Positions 50,257-59,760 are shown, counted from the stretch's first letter. The stretch is 64,000 bases of DNA from Arthrobacter sp. HY1533 (GCF_027568515.1 NZ_JANKZF010000005.1:186001-250000), one strand, 5' to 3'. Notes: generated from the sequence alone by a model not told the origin. Numbers and translations are program-made.

Positions 50257-51432
50257 CTAGACGACGAACGCCTGGGCCTGGACGGCCACGGCGGCAGCGC
50301 CGCGGGCCCATTCTGTGAAGTCCGCGGAGGCCACGCGCAGCGTGACGGGGGCGGCTTCAGGGTCCCGGTCGGCGGCGAGCGCAGCCAGCACAGTGCCTTC
50401 GGTCGCGGCAAACAGTTCCACGCCTTCGCCGCCCAGCACCACGGTGTTGGCCATGGCCAGGTTTGCCGCAAGTGCGATGAGCCTCCCCAGCGCCCTTCCG
50501 GCCGATTCGAAGACGGCCCCGGCTACCCGGTTGCCTTCCGCTGCCAGCTCCAGGGCCCGGCGATAGTTGACTGATTCACCCGTTGCCGCCGAAATCTGCG
50601 CGCAGATGGAGGGGATGGAAAGCATGGCGGTGGAGCATCCCCGGTGACCCTCCATGCACAGCGGTCCGTTGGGGTCCAGCGGAATGTGCCCGCCAAGGCC
50701 CAGGCCCGTGTCTGGCGTGCGGACCACGTGGTTGCCGATGGCCAGGCCGTAGCCAACGCCGGCCCCCACCGTGATGACGGCAAAGTGCGCGGTGTCCTTC
50801 CCCGCCCCAAACCACTGCTCGGCGGCGACCAGCGCAGTGACGTCGTTGTCCACCACCACGGGCAGTTCCAGCCTCGTGGCCAAAAGTTCCCCGAGCGGGA
50901 TGTCACTCCAGCCCAGGAACGGCGCCCGGTGCACCACACCATCGGGCCTGACCTGCCCACCAAGGGACACCCCAACCCCGGAGAGTTCAACCCCCGCGGC
51001 GAAACTGAGCTGTCCGGCAAGCTCCGCAATCCCGTCCACCACGGTGCCGGGATCCGTGGCGGCCAGGGGCAAGGACGCCTCGGCAAGGATCGTCGCCCGC
51101 AGGTCTGTCAGCACCGCCTGCAGCAGGTCCCCGGCCACCTTGACTCCCACAAAATGGGCGCCGCCGCTGCGCACATCCAGCAGCCGCACCGGCCTGCCCA
51201 CGGTGCCGTCGGCCACCAGCTCGCCCTCAACCAGGATGCCGGCGTCGATCAGCGGCTTGCCCAGGCGGGTCAGGCTGGCAATGCTCAGGCTCATTTCCTG
51301 GGCCAGCTCCGCACGGGAAACGGGGCCGCGAACCAACACCAGCCTGGCCAATTCGAGGGCGGAATCTGCGAGCGCAGCCGGATTCCGTCGCTGCCCGGCA
51401 TGGAGTGCCGACTGGGGGTAGACAGTGTTCAT
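50257..51432 (-). CDS. ROK-family transcriptional regulator
   Basis: 391 residues: N-terminal winged helix (GPVSRAELAQEMSLSIASLTRLGKPLID) and a ROK sugar-kinase-like domain (HFVGVKVAGDLLQAVLTDL, VGVSLGGQV, VVVDNDVTALVAAEQWFG, TVGAGVGYGLAIG). The zinc-type motif is CMEGHRGC, lacking the second Cys of the usual CxCGxxGC. The ATG at 51432 has no clear ribosome-binding site, so a leaderless message is possible. Divergent from the alpha-galactosidase operon, which it presumably represses. Confidence 0.9.
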   Translation of the reverse strand: MNTVYPQSALHAGQRRNPAALADSALELARLVLVRGPVSRAELAQEMSLSIASLTRLGKPLIDAGILVEGELVADGTVGRPVRLLDVRSGGAHFVGVKVAGDLLQAVLTDLRATILAEASLPLAATDPGTVVDGIAELAGQLSFAAGVELSGVGVSLGGQVRPDGVVHRAPFLGWSDIPLGELLATRLELPVVVDNDVTALVAAEQWFGAGKDTAHFAVITVGAGVGYGLAIGNHVVRTPDTGLGLGGHIPLDPNGPLCMEGHRGCSTAMLSIPSICAQISAATGESVNYRRALELAAEGNRVAGAVFESAGRALGRLIALAANLAMANTVVLGGEGVELFAATEGTVLAALAADRDPEAAPVTLRVASADFTEWARGAAAVAVQAQAFVV

Positions 51433-51513
51433 GGTCAACAGTTTATTGCAGGATGAACATAATGCCAGCCTCCAAGCCACGCATGCAGCCATTCTGGTCA
51501 CGCAAAGTGACCC

Positions 51514-51543
51514 TTGACACGGTAATTACTTTCGCGGTAAAAC
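51514..51543 (+). promoter_or_regulatory. Predicted alpha-galactosidase operon promoter (leaderless)
   Basis: -35 TTGACA (51514-51519), 18-bp spacer, -10 TAAAAC (51538-51543). The ATG follows 6 bp after the -10, so transcription would start at or near the start codon and the mRNA would be leaderless; there is no Shine-Dalgarno sequence upstream of the ATG. Confidence 0.6.
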
Positions 51544-51549
51544 TAATCC

Positions 51550-53694
51550 ATGAGCACAACCCGCACACACCTCCCCGCACAGGCCCAGCTGCACCGCGGC
51601 GGAACCTCGGTCATCGTCGACTTCACAACCGCGGGAATGCCCGCCATCATCCATTGGGGCCCGGCCACCGGCGTCCTCTCCCCCGCCGAACTGGAATCGC
51701 TTGCAGTGGCTGCCCGTCCGCAGCGCGTCTCCGGCGGCATCGACTTTCCCGCCCGCCTGACCATCCTCCCGCAGGAGGTCTTCGGCTGGCAGGGCTCCCC
51801 CGCACTCGTAGGCCAGCGCGCCGCCGGAGGTTGGGCTTCGGCCCTGGGCACGACGGCGGTCCTCGCGACCGACTCTGCCCTCACCATCACCGCCGAAGAC
51901 CACTCCAACGGATTGGCCCTGGCCACCGAGCTCGAGCTGACCGCATCCGGCGTGCTGCGACAGCGCCACACCCTGAGCAACACCGGGGACACGGACTACC
52001 AGCTGCACCGCCTCACGGCCGTGTTCCCGCTGCCTGCCTCGGCAACCACCGTGCAGGACTCCACCGGCCGCCACCTGAAGGAACGCACCGCCCAGCGGCG
52101 CCCGCTGACGGTCGGCGCCCATGTCCGCGAGAGCCGCCGCGGCCGCCCCGGGGCCGATGCCACGCTGCTGATGTTGGCAGGAACGGACAGCTTCGGCTTC
52201 CGCAGCGGCCTGGTCCACGGCGTGCACTCCGCCTGGAGCGGCAACCACAGCTTCTCTGCCGAACGCACCATCACGAGCGAGAACTTCCTGACTGCCGGTG
52301 AGCTGCTGCTGCCAGGCGAAGTGGTCCTGGCCCCCGGCGCAAGCCACACCACCCCGTGGGCCCTAGGCTCCTGGGGAAACGGCCTGGACGAACTCTCGGC
52401 CCGCTTCCACGAAGACCTGCGCGCCCGTGCCCATCACCCCAAGCGCCCGCGGCCCGTCACCCTCAACACCTGGGAGGCCGTGTACTTTGACCACGACCTT
52501 GCCACCCTGAAAAGTCTTGCCGACAAGGCTGCGAGTGTCGGCGTCGAACGCTTTGTGCTGGACGACGGCTGGTTCCTGGGCCGCCGCGATGACACCGCCG
52601 GATTGGGAGACTGGTTCGTCGACGCCGCGGTCTGGCCCGACGGCCTGGGCCCGATCGTGAACCACGTGCGAGGGCTGGGCATGGAGTTCGGCCTGTGGTT
52701 TGAACCCGAAATGGTCAACCCCGACAGCGAACTGGCGCGCAACCACCCCGACTGGATCCTGCACACCGAAGGCCGCTGGCCCGTGTCCGCACGCCAGCAG
52801 CAGGTGCTCAACCTGGCCCACCCGGACTGCTTCGACTACCTCCTGGCCCGCATCGACGCCATCGTGGCGCAATACCCCATCAGCTACATCAAGTGGGACC
52901 ACAACCGCGACCTCCTGGACGCCTCCGACCCCCGCTCCGGCACCCCGGCAGTCCGCGAGTCAACGCTGGCCCTCTACCGCCTGCTGGCCGAACTGAAGCT
53001 CCGCCACCCGGGCCTCGAAATTGAAAGCTGCGCCTCGGGCGGCGCCCGCGTGGACCTGGGCATCCTGGACTACACGGACCGGATCTGGACCAGCGACTGC
53101 ATCGATCCCCTGGAGCGCCTGGACAACCAGGCCAACACGGGCCTGCTTGTCCCCTACGAACTCATGGGCGCACACATTGGCGGGCCCAAGTCGCACTCAA
53201 CACGCCGCCAACACAGCCTGGGCTTCATGGCCCGCACCGCCATCTTTGGCCACTTCGGCATCGAATGGGACATCTCCACCATCAGCGCCGCAGACACTGC
53301 CGAGCTGGCCGGCTGGGTGGCCTTCCACAAGGCCAACCGCGAGCTGTTCCACGCAGGTGTCAGCGTCCACGCCGACCTGCCCGACCCTGCCCTTGACCTG
53401 CGTGGCGTCGTGGCCCGCGACGGCGGCCGGGCCGTTTACTCACTGACCCAGCGCACCGCATCCACCACCTACCCCTCGGGCCGCATCACGCTGCCGGGCC
53501 TGGTGCCGGGCACCCTGTATCGTGTCCGGCTCTCCGAGCCGCTCAATGACGACGTCGGCAACGGCCAGTCGCCGCTGGAATGGGCACATTCCGAGACCAT
53601 CCTCTCCGGCCGGCTGCTTGCCGCCACCGGCCTGCAGTCACCCGTACTCTTCCCCGAACAAGCCGTTTTGATCACCGTTGATCAGGCCAACTAA
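51550..53694 (+). CDS. Alpha-galactosidase, GH36
   Basis: Releases galactose from alpha-1,6-galactosides such as melibiose or raffinose. 714 residues with GH36 layout: N-terminal beta-supersandwich, TIM barrel (FVLDDGWFLGRRDD, FGLWFEPEMVNPDS), nucleophile Asp in YIKWDHNRDL, acid/base Asp in WTSDCIDPLERL, and a C-terminal beta domain. No signal peptide, so it is intracellular. First gene of the operon with a sugar importer and a GH13 enzyme; ROK gene is divergent. Confidence 0.95.
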   Translation: MSTTRTHLPAQAQLHRGGTSVIVDFTTAGMPAIIHWGPATGVLSPAELESLAVAARPQRVSGGIDFPARLTILPQEVFGWQGSPALVGQRAAGGWASALGTTAVLATDSALTITAEDHSNGLALATELELTASGVLRQRHTLSNTGDTDYQLHRLTAVFPLPASATTVQDSTGRHLKERTAQRRPLTVGAHVRESRRGRPGADATLLMLAGTDSFGFRSGLVHGVHSAWSGNHSFSAERTITSENFLTAGELLLPGEVVLAPGASHTTPWALGSWGNGLDELSARFHEDLRARAHHPKRPRPVTLNTWEAVYFDHDLATLKSLADKAASVGVERFVLDDGWFLGRRDDTAGLGDWFVDAAVWPDGLGPIVNHVRGLGMEFGLWFEPEMVNPDSELARNHPDWILHTEGRWPVSARQQQVLNLAHPDCFDYLLARIDAIVAQYPISYIKWDHNRDLLDASDPRSGTPAVRESTLALYRLLAELKLRHPGLEIESCASGGARVDLGILDYTDRIWTSDCIDPLERLDNQANTGLLVPYELMGAHIGGPKSHSTRRQHSLGFMARTAIFGHFGIEWDISTISAADTAELAGWVAFHKANRELFHAGVSVHADLPDPALDLRGVVARDGGRAVYSLTQRTASTTYPSGRITLPGLVPGTLYRVRLSEPLNDDVGNGQSPLEWAHSETILSGRLLAATGLQSPVLFPEQAVLITVDQAN

Positions 53695-53703
53695 GGAGTT
53701 CCC

Positions 53704-55014
53704 ATGAATTACAAGAAAGCTTCCGGCCCGCCGGCCGTGCCCAAAACCGTCAGGCGCCTGCTCTCCGGTGCCGCCGTCTTGGCCCTGGCCGCAACGCTGG
53801 CCGGCTGCGGCACAGCCGGCGACGGCCGCGTCAAGCTCGACTTCTTTCAGTTCAAGCCCGAAGCCGTTGCCCAGTTCGACAAAATTGTGGCCGATTTTGA
53901 GTCCGCAAATCCGGGGATCGACGTGGTCATCAACAACGTCCCCGATCCGGACACCGCCATCCGCACGCTGCTGGTCAAGGACAAGACACCGGATGTCATG
54001 ACCCTGAACGGCAACGGCAACTTCGGCGACCTGTCGAAGGCCTGCGTTTTCGCGGACCTTTCCGATCAACCGTCAGCGAAGCGGATCATCCCCTCCGTTC
54101 AGGACATCCTCAACGGCCTGGGCACCTGCCACGGCAACGAGACCAACGGCCTGCCGTTTGCCAACAACGCCAGCGGTGTCCTCTACAACCCGGACATCTT
54201 CGCCAAGTACGGCGTGCAAGTTCCGCAAACCTGGGACGAGTTCATTGCCGCCGCCGACACCTTCAAGGCCAACGGCGTCGATCCTTTCTACATAACGTTG
54301 AAGGACGCCTGGACGGTGCTGCCCTCCTACGTCAACCTTGCCGGCAACCTCATGCCAGCGGACTTCTTTGACGACGTGCGCTCGGCCGGATGGACACCCG
54401 CCACCGGGCAGTTCAGCTTCGAAAAGAACGGCAGCGAGGCCGCCACGAAACTTGCCAAGCTGTTCAGCTACGCCCAGCCCGGCGCCGAAAGCGCCGGCTA
54501 CAACGACGGCAATGCGGCGTTTGGTGCAGGCAAGTCGGCCATGTACCTGCAGGGCAGCTTCGCCATCCCGGCCATCCGGGCGGCGAACCCCGACGCGAAG
54601 ATCAAATCCTTCCCCTACCCCACCACCAACGATCCCGCCAAGAACACCCTGGTCTCCGGTGTGGACGTGACACTCGCCATTGGCAAGGACACCAAGCACC
54701 CCGCCGAGGCCAGGAAGTTCGTGGACTACCTGATGTCCCCGGCCGTCCTGGACTACTACGCCGCGGCGCAGTCATCCCTGACACCCGTCAGCGACGCCGC
54801 ACCCAGCACCGACCCGGCTTTGGCCGGCATGCAGGGATTCTTCAACGACGGGCGCGTCATTGGCTACTTTGACCACCACGTGCCGCCCAGCATTCCCCTG
54901 GCACCGCTCCTGCAGCAGTTTGTCCTTGACGGCAAGCAGCCGGAATTCCTGAGCCGCATGGACCACGAATTTGAGAAGGTCGCCGCCCGCACCATCACCA
55001 AGAAAGATCAATGA
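53704..55014 (+). CDS. Sugar ABC transporter substrate-binding lipoprotein (raffinose-type operon)
   Basis: 436-residue SBP_bac_1 receptor. Signal with LAGC lipobox (Cys35); then LDFFQFKPEAVAQFDKIV, TPDVMTLNGNGNFGDL, PQTWDEFIAAADTFKANG and GKSAMYLQGSFAIPAI. AAGGAG lies upstream of the ATG at 53704. Overlaps the permease gene by 4 bp. Given flanking alpha-galactosidase and GH13 genes, raffinose-family oligosaccharides or melibiose are the likely ligands. Confidence 0.91.
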   Translation: MNYKKASGPPAVPKTVRRLLSGAAVLALAATLAGCGTAGDGRVKLDFFQFKPEAVAQFDKIVADFESANPGIDVVINNVPDPDTAIRTLLVKDKTPDVMTLNGNGNFGDLSKACVFADLSDQPSAKRIIPSVQDILNGLGTCHGNETNGLPFANNASGVLYNPDIFAKYGVQVPQTWDEFIAAADTFKANGVDPFYITLKDAWTVLPSYVNLAGNLMPADFFDDVRSAGWTPATGQFSFEKNGSEAATKLAKLFSYAQPGAESAGYNDGNAAFGAGKSAMYLQGSFAIPAIRAANPDAKIKSFPYPTTNDPAKNTLVSGVDVTLAIGKDTKHPAEARKFVDYLMSPAVLDYYAAAQSSLTPVSDAAPSTDPALAGMQGFFNDGRVIGYFDHHVPPSIPLAPLLQQFVLDGKQPEFLSRMDHEFEKVAARTITKKDQ

Positions 55015-55943
55015 TCATGACCACAACCGCCAGGGCAATGAAGCCCCGCAGCACGGCCGGACTGCAACGCCGTCGCCCCTCCCGGGCACACAAGACGTTC
55101 TATTGGATGGTGGTTCCGGCACTGGTCCTGTTCGTCATCCTGCACACACTGCCCACCCTGACGGGCATGTTCTTCAGCTTCACCAACTACGCCGGCTACG
55201 GCGAGTGGGACTTTGTGGGACTGTCCAACTACCTGAACCTGTTCAAGGATGATCGGATCATGGCCTCCTACGGGTTCACGTTCCTCTTCGCGGTCACCAC
55301 CACCATTGTGGTGAACGTGGGCGCCCTGTTCATCGCCATCCTGCTCAATTCCAAGATCAAGTTCCAAACAACATTCCGCGGGATCTTCTTCATCCCCAAC
55401 ATCCTCTCGGTGCTCATTGTTGGCTACGTCTTCAACTACCTGATCTCCAACAACCTGCCCCTCATCGGCCAGGCCCTGGGCATCAAGTGGCTCTCCACCT
55501 CGATCCTGGCCAACCCCGACCTGGCCTGGGTGGGCATTGTGGGCGTGACGGCATGGCAGTCCATCGCTTTTAGCGTCATCATCTACCTGGCCGGGCTGCA
55601 GACAGTGCCCGGGGAGCTCTATGAGGCGGCAAGCCTGGACGGGGCCTCGCCCTGGCGCCAGTTCTGGTCCATCACCTTCCCGCTCATCTCCGGCTTCTTC
55701 ACCATCAACATGGTGCTGGCGCTCAAGGGCCTGCTGCAGGCATTCGACCAGATTGTGGCCCTGACCAACGGCGGTCCCGGCACCTCCACCGAATCGGTGG
55801 CCATGGTCATCTACCGCGGCGGCTTCCAAGGCGGCGAATACGGCTACCAAATGGCCAACTCCGTGGTGTACCTGGTGGTCATTGTGGTGCTTTCCCTACT
55901 GCAGCTGCGCGTCCTGTCGCGCAAGGAGGCTGATTTCTCATGA
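55011..55943 (+). CDS. Sugar ABC transporter permease (MalF type)
   Basis: 310-residue CUT1 permease: basic N-terminus, six transmembrane segments, EAA loop ELYEAASLDGASPWRQFWSI. The ATG at 55011 overlaps the preceding stop; an ATG at 55017 is two codons later and equally possible. Overlaps the next permease by ATGA. Confidence 0.9.
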   Translation: MIMTTTARAMKPRSTAGLQRRRPSRAHKTFYWMVVPALVLFVILHTLPTLTGMFFSFTNYAGYGEWDFVGLSNYLNLFKDDRIMASYGFTFLFAVTTTIVVNVGALFIAILLNSKIKFQTTFRGIFFIPNILSVLIVGYVFNYLISNNLPLIGQALGIKWLSTSILANPDLAWVGIVGVTAWQSIAFSVIIYLAGLQTVPGELYEAASLDGASPWRQFWSITFPLISGFFTINMVLALKGLLQAFDQIVALTNGGPGTSTESVAMVIYRGGFQGGEYGYQMANSVVYLVVIVVLSLLQLRVLSRKEADFS

Positions 55944-56815
55944 GCACTCTCACCACCCCCGCAAAGCCCGCCGCCGGCACCCCGGCCAAGCCCCGGCGTC
56001 GTACCTCCGTCAACATCCCCCTGACAATCCTGGTGGCAGTGCTGTCCCTGACGGTGCTGATCCCCCTGTACTTCACCATTGTCACGGCGTTGAAGTCCCC
56101 GGACCAGCTCAACGGCAACGGCCTGGCCCTGCCCACCAGCCTGCACCTGGAAAACTTCTCCAACGCGTGGAAGCTGACCAATTTCCCCAACGCCCTGCTG
56201 ATCTCCGGCATCGTGACTGTGGCCGCGGTGATCCTGACAATCCTGACCAACTCGCTGGTGGCCTACGCGATTGCCCGGAACATGCACCGCCCGTTCTTCA
56301 AGGCCCTGTACTACTTCTTCATCGCGGCCCTGTTTGTGCCGTTCCCCATCATCATGCTGCCCGTCACCAAGGAAATGGCCGTGCTGGGCCTGGACAACCC
56401 CGTGGGCCTGTTCCTGCTGTACACGGTGTACGGCCTGAGCTTCAACATCTTTGTCTACACGGCCTTCATCAAGTCCATCCCGGCCGAGCTGGAGGAAGCA
56501 GCCATCATGGACGGCGCCAGCGTGTGGACCACCTTCCGCAAGGTCATCTTCCCCATCCTGACGCCCATCAACGCCACCGTGGGCATCCTGACCTGCCTGT
56601 GGGCGTGGAACGACTTCCTGCTGCCGCTGGTGATTCTCTCCGACCCCAACACCCGCACCCTGCCCCTGGTGCAGTACGTCTTCCAGGGCCAGTTCAACAC
56701 CGATTACACAACAGCCTTTGCTTCCTACCTCATGGCCATGGCACCGTTGCTGTTGGTATACCTGTTTGCCCAGCGCTGGGTCATCTCCGGCGTCATGAGA
56801 GGATCCATCAAGTAA
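55940..56815 (+). CDS. Sugar ABC transporter permease (MalG type)
   Basis: 291-residue CUT1 permease with six transmembrane segments and EAA loop ELEEAAIMDGASVWTTFRKV. Starts at an ATGA overlap; its TAA shares a base with the ATG of the GH13 gene. No ATPase gene follows. Confidence 0.91.
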   Translation: MSTLTTPAKPAAGTPAKPRRRTSVNIPLTILVAVLSLTVLIPLYFTIVTALKSPDQLNGNGLALPTSLHLENFSNAWKLTNFPNALLISGIVTVAAVILTILTNSLVAYAIARNMHRPFFKALYYFFIAALFVPFPIIMLPVTKEMAVLGLDNPVGLFLLYTVYGLSFNIFVYTAFIKSIPAELEEAAIMDGASVWTTFRKVIFPILTPINATVGILTCLWAWNDFLLPLVILSDPNTRTLPLVQYVFQGQFNTDYTTAFASYLMAMAPLLLVYLFAQRWVISGVMRGSIK

Positions 56816-58545
56816 TGACTGAATTGCACCTTTCCGGCGACGGCGCCGCCCCCTCCGTCCATCCCGACGCCAATTGGTGGCGCCAGGCCGCCGTCTACCA
56901 GATCTACCCCCGGTCGTTTGCCGATTCGAACGGCGACGGCATGGGCGACCTCCCCGGCGTCACGGCCCGCATGGGGTACCTGTCAGAGCTCGGCATCGAT
57001 GCGATCTGGCTCAGCCCGTTCTACCCGTCGGCGCTGGCCGACGGCGGCTACGACGTTGACGACTACCGCAACGTCGATCCGCGGCTCGGCTCCCTGGACG
57101 ACTTTGACGCCATGGTGGCTTCCGCCCACGCGGCCGGCATCCGGGTCATCGTGGACGTTGTGCCCAACCACTCCTCCAACCGGCACGAGTGGTTCAAGGC
57201 CGCCCTGGCCTCCGCCCCCGGTTCACCGGAGCGCGCCCGCTACCAGTTCTTCGACGGGCTGCCGGACGGCAAGGGGGACGACGGCGGCCTGCCGCCGTCG
57301 GACTGGCCCTCCCACTTTGGCGGCCCCGCCTGGACCCGCGTGGTGGAGACGGCCGGCCCTCGGGCGGGTTCCTTGGGACAGTGGTACCTGCACCTGTTCG
57401 CCACCGAGCAGCCCGACTTCAACTGGGACCACCCCGAGGTCCGCGAGGACTTCCACACCACCCTGCGCTTCTGGGCCGACCGCGGCGTGGACGGTTTCCG
57501 CGTGGATGTTGCGCACGGCCTGGCGAAGGACATGTCGCTGCCGCTGCGCTCCAAGCCCGCGCTGAAGATCCTGGTGGACGACGGCACCGACCCGCTGTTT
57601 GACCGCGACGACGTGCATGAAATCTTTGCCGGCTGGCGCACGGTGCTCAACGAATACGATCCGCCCAGGGCCGCCGTAGCCGAGGCCTGGGTTCCATTCA
57701 CGGAACGCCGGCTGAAATACGCCCGGCCCACGGAGCTGGGCCAGGCGTTCAACTTCGACCTCCTCGAGGCCCCGTTCTCGGCCGACGACTTCCGCTCCAT
57801 CGCCGAGAAGTGCCTGTCCGAGGCCGAGGCGTCGGGCGCGTCGTCCACGTGGGTGTTCTCCAACCACGACGTCATCCGCCATGCCTCCCGCTACGCCCTC
57901 CCGGACGGCAGCACCCCGGAGGACCTCAATGCGTGGTTGATGGCCGACGGCGCCACCCCCGTTCCCGACGTGGCGCGCGGTGTGCGCCGGGCCCGGGCCG
58001 CGACGCTGTTCATGCTGGGCCTGCCCGGCTCGGCCTACCTGTACCAGGGCGAGGAACTGGGCCTGTTGGAGGTCGCTGACCTGCCCCGCGAATCGCTGCA
58101 GGACCCCACCTGGTTCCGCACGCTGAACACCATCAAGGGCCGCGACGGCTGCCGCGTGCCGCTGCCCTGGACTTCCACAGATGCGAACTTCGGCTTCGGT
58201 GGCACGCCGTGGCTGCCGCAGCCCGAATGGTTTGGCCCGCTGGCGGCGGGGGCACAGGACGGTGTGGCCGGCTCAACCCTGGAGCTGTACCGTGCTGCCC
58301 TGAAGCTGCGCCGCGAGTTGCAGGCGGAAGAGTCGCTTCAGTGGCTCGCATCCGCGTCCCCCGAGGTCGTCAGCTACCGCCGACCCAACGGCTGGCAGGT
58401 GGTCACCAACTTCGGTGCCGTGCCCGCACAGCTGCCGGCCGGCGTCGACCTGTCCAAGCTGGTGCTCAGCTCCGGCGGGGCAGCGGCCGGGGAATTCGAC
58501 ACAGAAATGATCGCCCCGGAATCAACCCTCTGGTTCGCCCCCTAA
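56815..58545 (+). CDS. GH13 alpha-glucosidase (GH13_30-like)
   Basis: Intracellular alpha-glycosidase, 576 residues. Catalytic barrel motifs in order: WWRQAAVYQIYPRSFADSNG, VDVVPNHSSNRHEWF (region I), GVDGFRVDVAHGL (nucleophile Asp, region II), VAEAWV (acid/base Glu, region III), FSNHDVIRHASRY (stabiliser Asp, region IV). These match the actinobacterial alpha-glucosidase subfamily. In this operon it may cleave the sucrose or glucose part left after alpha-galactosidase action. Starts at a TAATG overlap with the permease; the longer upstream frame is shadow. Confidence 0.92.
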   Translation: MTELHLSGDGAAPSVHPDANWWRQAAVYQIYPRSFADSNGDGMGDLPGVTARMGYLSELGIDAIWLSPFYPSALADGGYDVDDYRNVDPRLGSLDDFDAMVASAHAAGIRVIVDVVPNHSSNRHEWFKAALASAPGSPERARYQFFDGLPDGKGDDGGLPPSDWPSHFGGPAWTRVVETAGPRAGSLGQWYLHLFATEQPDFNWDHPEVREDFHTTLRFWADRGVDGFRVDVAHGLAKDMSLPLRSKPALKILVDDGTDPLFDRDDVHEIFAGWRTVLNEYDPPRAAVAEAWVPFTERRLKYARPTELGQAFNFDLLEAPFSADDFRSIAEKCLSEAEASGASSTWVFSNHDVIRHASRYALPDGSTPEDLNAWLMADGATPVPDVARGVRRARAATLFMLGLPGSAYLYQGEELGLLEVADLPRESLQDPTWFRTLNTIKGRDGCRVPLPWTSTDANFGFGGTPWLPQPEWFGPLAAGAQDGVAGSTLELYRAALKLRRELQAEESLQWLASASPEVVSYRRPNGWQVVTNFGAVPAQLPAGVDLSKLVLSSGGAAAGEFDTEMIAPESTLWFAP

Positions 58546-58547
58546 GG

Positions 58548-58658
58548 ACGCTCCCTCACTTCTGGGCCCCTTTCCTCAAACGCTCCCTCACTTCTAGGCC
58601 CCCTTCCTCAAACGCTCCCTCACTTCTGGGCGCAAATTCACAGACGCTCCCTCACTTC
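58548..58658 (+). repeat. Tandem repeat, 32-bp period, four units
   Basis: ACGCTCCCTCACTTC occurs at 58548, 58580, 58612 and 58644, exactly 32 bp apart. Units 1 and 2 are nearly identical over all 32 bp; units 3 and 4 keep only the first half. An inverted copy (AGTGAGGGAGCG) at 58688-58699 can pair with unit 4 to form a 12-bp stem, perhaps serving as terminator of the GH13 operon. No unique spacers, so not CRISPR. Confidence 0.95.
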
Positions 58659-58687
58659 CCAAGGCCGGTCAGCTTTGACTCCCAGGC

Positions 58688-58699
58688 AGTGAGGGAGCG
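58688..58699 (-). repeat. Inverted copy of the 32-bp repeat core
   Basis: AGTGAGGGAGCG, the reverse complement of CGCTCCCTCACT in the four upstream units; separated from the last unit's core by 31 nt. Confidence 0.85.
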
Positions 58700-58749
58700 C
58701 CTGTGGATAACTTCGTCCGCAAGTCACGCGGGGCGGTCACAATGGATGC

Positions 58750-59700
58750 ATGGAGCCCAACGACGCACTCCCCAGGTTTACGGCACCGTTCACGGCTGCC
58801 GAGGCTCGCTTCATCGGCTTGTCCGCGGACCAGCTAAAGGGCACGGCGTTTGTCCAAGTCAGCCACGGCATCTATCGACCTGCTGAATGGGATTTTGATC
58901 TGCAGGCCGCGGCACGGGCACTCAGTGCCGGCAGCCCTGGAGCCTGGATTTCACATGTCACGGCCGCGCGGCTCCATGGACTCGTCCTGCCCCCGTGGCT
59001 AGCTGATTCGAATGAATTGCATCTGAGCAAACCCAGAAGACTGCCTGAAGCCCGCCGAAAGGGCATCGTTGGGCACACGCTTGTAGCGTTTCCCGGCGAA
59101 GTGGAAACTGTGGGCGGCCTGAAAATCAGCACACGGGCCCGCACCTGGCTCGACATGGCCCGCACCCTGCCGTTGCGTGACTTGGTCTGCATGGGCGATC
59201 AATTGATCCGAATACCCCGTCCCGAATTCGAGAACCGCAGCGAACCCTACGCCACACCCAGCGCGCTGCGGGAAATGCTGGGACGCCACGGCAACCTCCA
59301 GGGCATCGTCCGGGCCCGCGAAGCCCTTGAACTCATGCGGATTGGCGCCGATTCCCCTCCAGAAACGCTCATGCGCCTGGCCATGCTCGACGCCGGCCTG
59401 CCGGAGCCCGAATTGCAGCTCACCCTCTGGACAGGCCGTGGCGCCCCTTCTGCCGACGCTGGCTACCGGGCTCGGCGCATCGCCCTCCAGTACGACGGCG
59501 CCCATCACCTTGATGAGGTTCAGCGCCACAGCGACCGGCGCCGGGACAAGGCATTCGAGGCTGCGGGTTGGACTGTGCTGGTTTTTACGGACACAGACTT
59601 GGCGGACGACTTTGAACGGGCCGTTCAGCGGATCAGGCGGGCTCTCCGGCATGCCTGGATTGACCCAACCATCGCCTCAGGTTTCGCGTCGGGCGGATGA
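58750..59700 (+). CDS. DUF559 / Vsr-like endonuclease-domain protein
   Basis: 316 residues, of the kind often present in several copies in actinobacteria. N-terminal part is helical with a possible winged-helix/AbiEi-antitoxin-like segment (SHGIYRPAEW, WISHVTAARLHGL); the C-terminal third is a DUF559-type PD-(D/E)XK fold: PPETLMRLAMLDAGLPEPELQ (Glu), then RIALQYDGAHHLDEVQRHSDRRRDKAFEAAGW and VLVFTDTDL. The usual E-Y-D-G reads Q-Y-D-G here, so nuclease activity is uncertain. Codon use is less GC-rich than its neighbours. It is flanked on both sides by 32-bp-period repeats in opposite orientation. Function unknown. Confidence 0.7.
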   Translation: MEPNDALPRFTAPFTAAEARFIGLSADQLKGTAFVQVSHGIYRPAEWDFDLQAAARALSAGSPGAWISHVTAARLHGLVLPPWLADSNELHLSKPRRLPEARRKGIVGHTLVAFPGEVETVGGLKISTRARTWLDMARTLPLRDLVCMGDQLIRIPRPEFENRSEPYATPSALREMLGRHGNLQGIVRAREALELMRIGADSPPETLMRLAMLDAGLPEPELQLTLWTGRGAPSADAGYRARRIALQYDGAHHLDEVQRHSDRRRDKAFEAAGWTVLVFTDTDLADDFERAVQRIRRALRHAWIDPTIASGFASGG

Positions 59701-59722
59701 GGCCTAGGCGGTGTGGTTAAAC

Positions 59723-59757
59723 CCAAACGGTCCCTCACTTGGTGAGGGACCGTTTGG
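59723..59757. terminator. Terminator-like hairpin between convergent genes
   Basis: Perfect 16-bp arms 59723-59738 and 59742-59757 with a 3-nt loop; the arms contain GGTCCCTCAC, a variant of the repeat core. Lies between the DUF559 gene and ino1, which converge. Confidence 0.85.
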
Positions 59758-59760
59758 ATG

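Noticed and set aside
49411-50574. 387-codon plus-strand open frame in the gap before the ROK gene
   Set aside because: Arg/Ser/Pro-rich sequence with no recognisable domain; it overlaps the ROK gene antisense and looks like a GC-rich shadow frame.
55882-56814. N-terminal extension in frame with the GH13 enzyme
   Set aside because: Shadow of the second permease gene; the GH13 family start and the TAATG coupling point to 56815.
58548-58658. Possible CRISPR array (regular 32-bp spacing)
   Set aside because: The period equals the repeat unit; units 1 and 2 are alike over the whole 32 bp and there are no unique spacers of normal length, and no cas genes are nearby.
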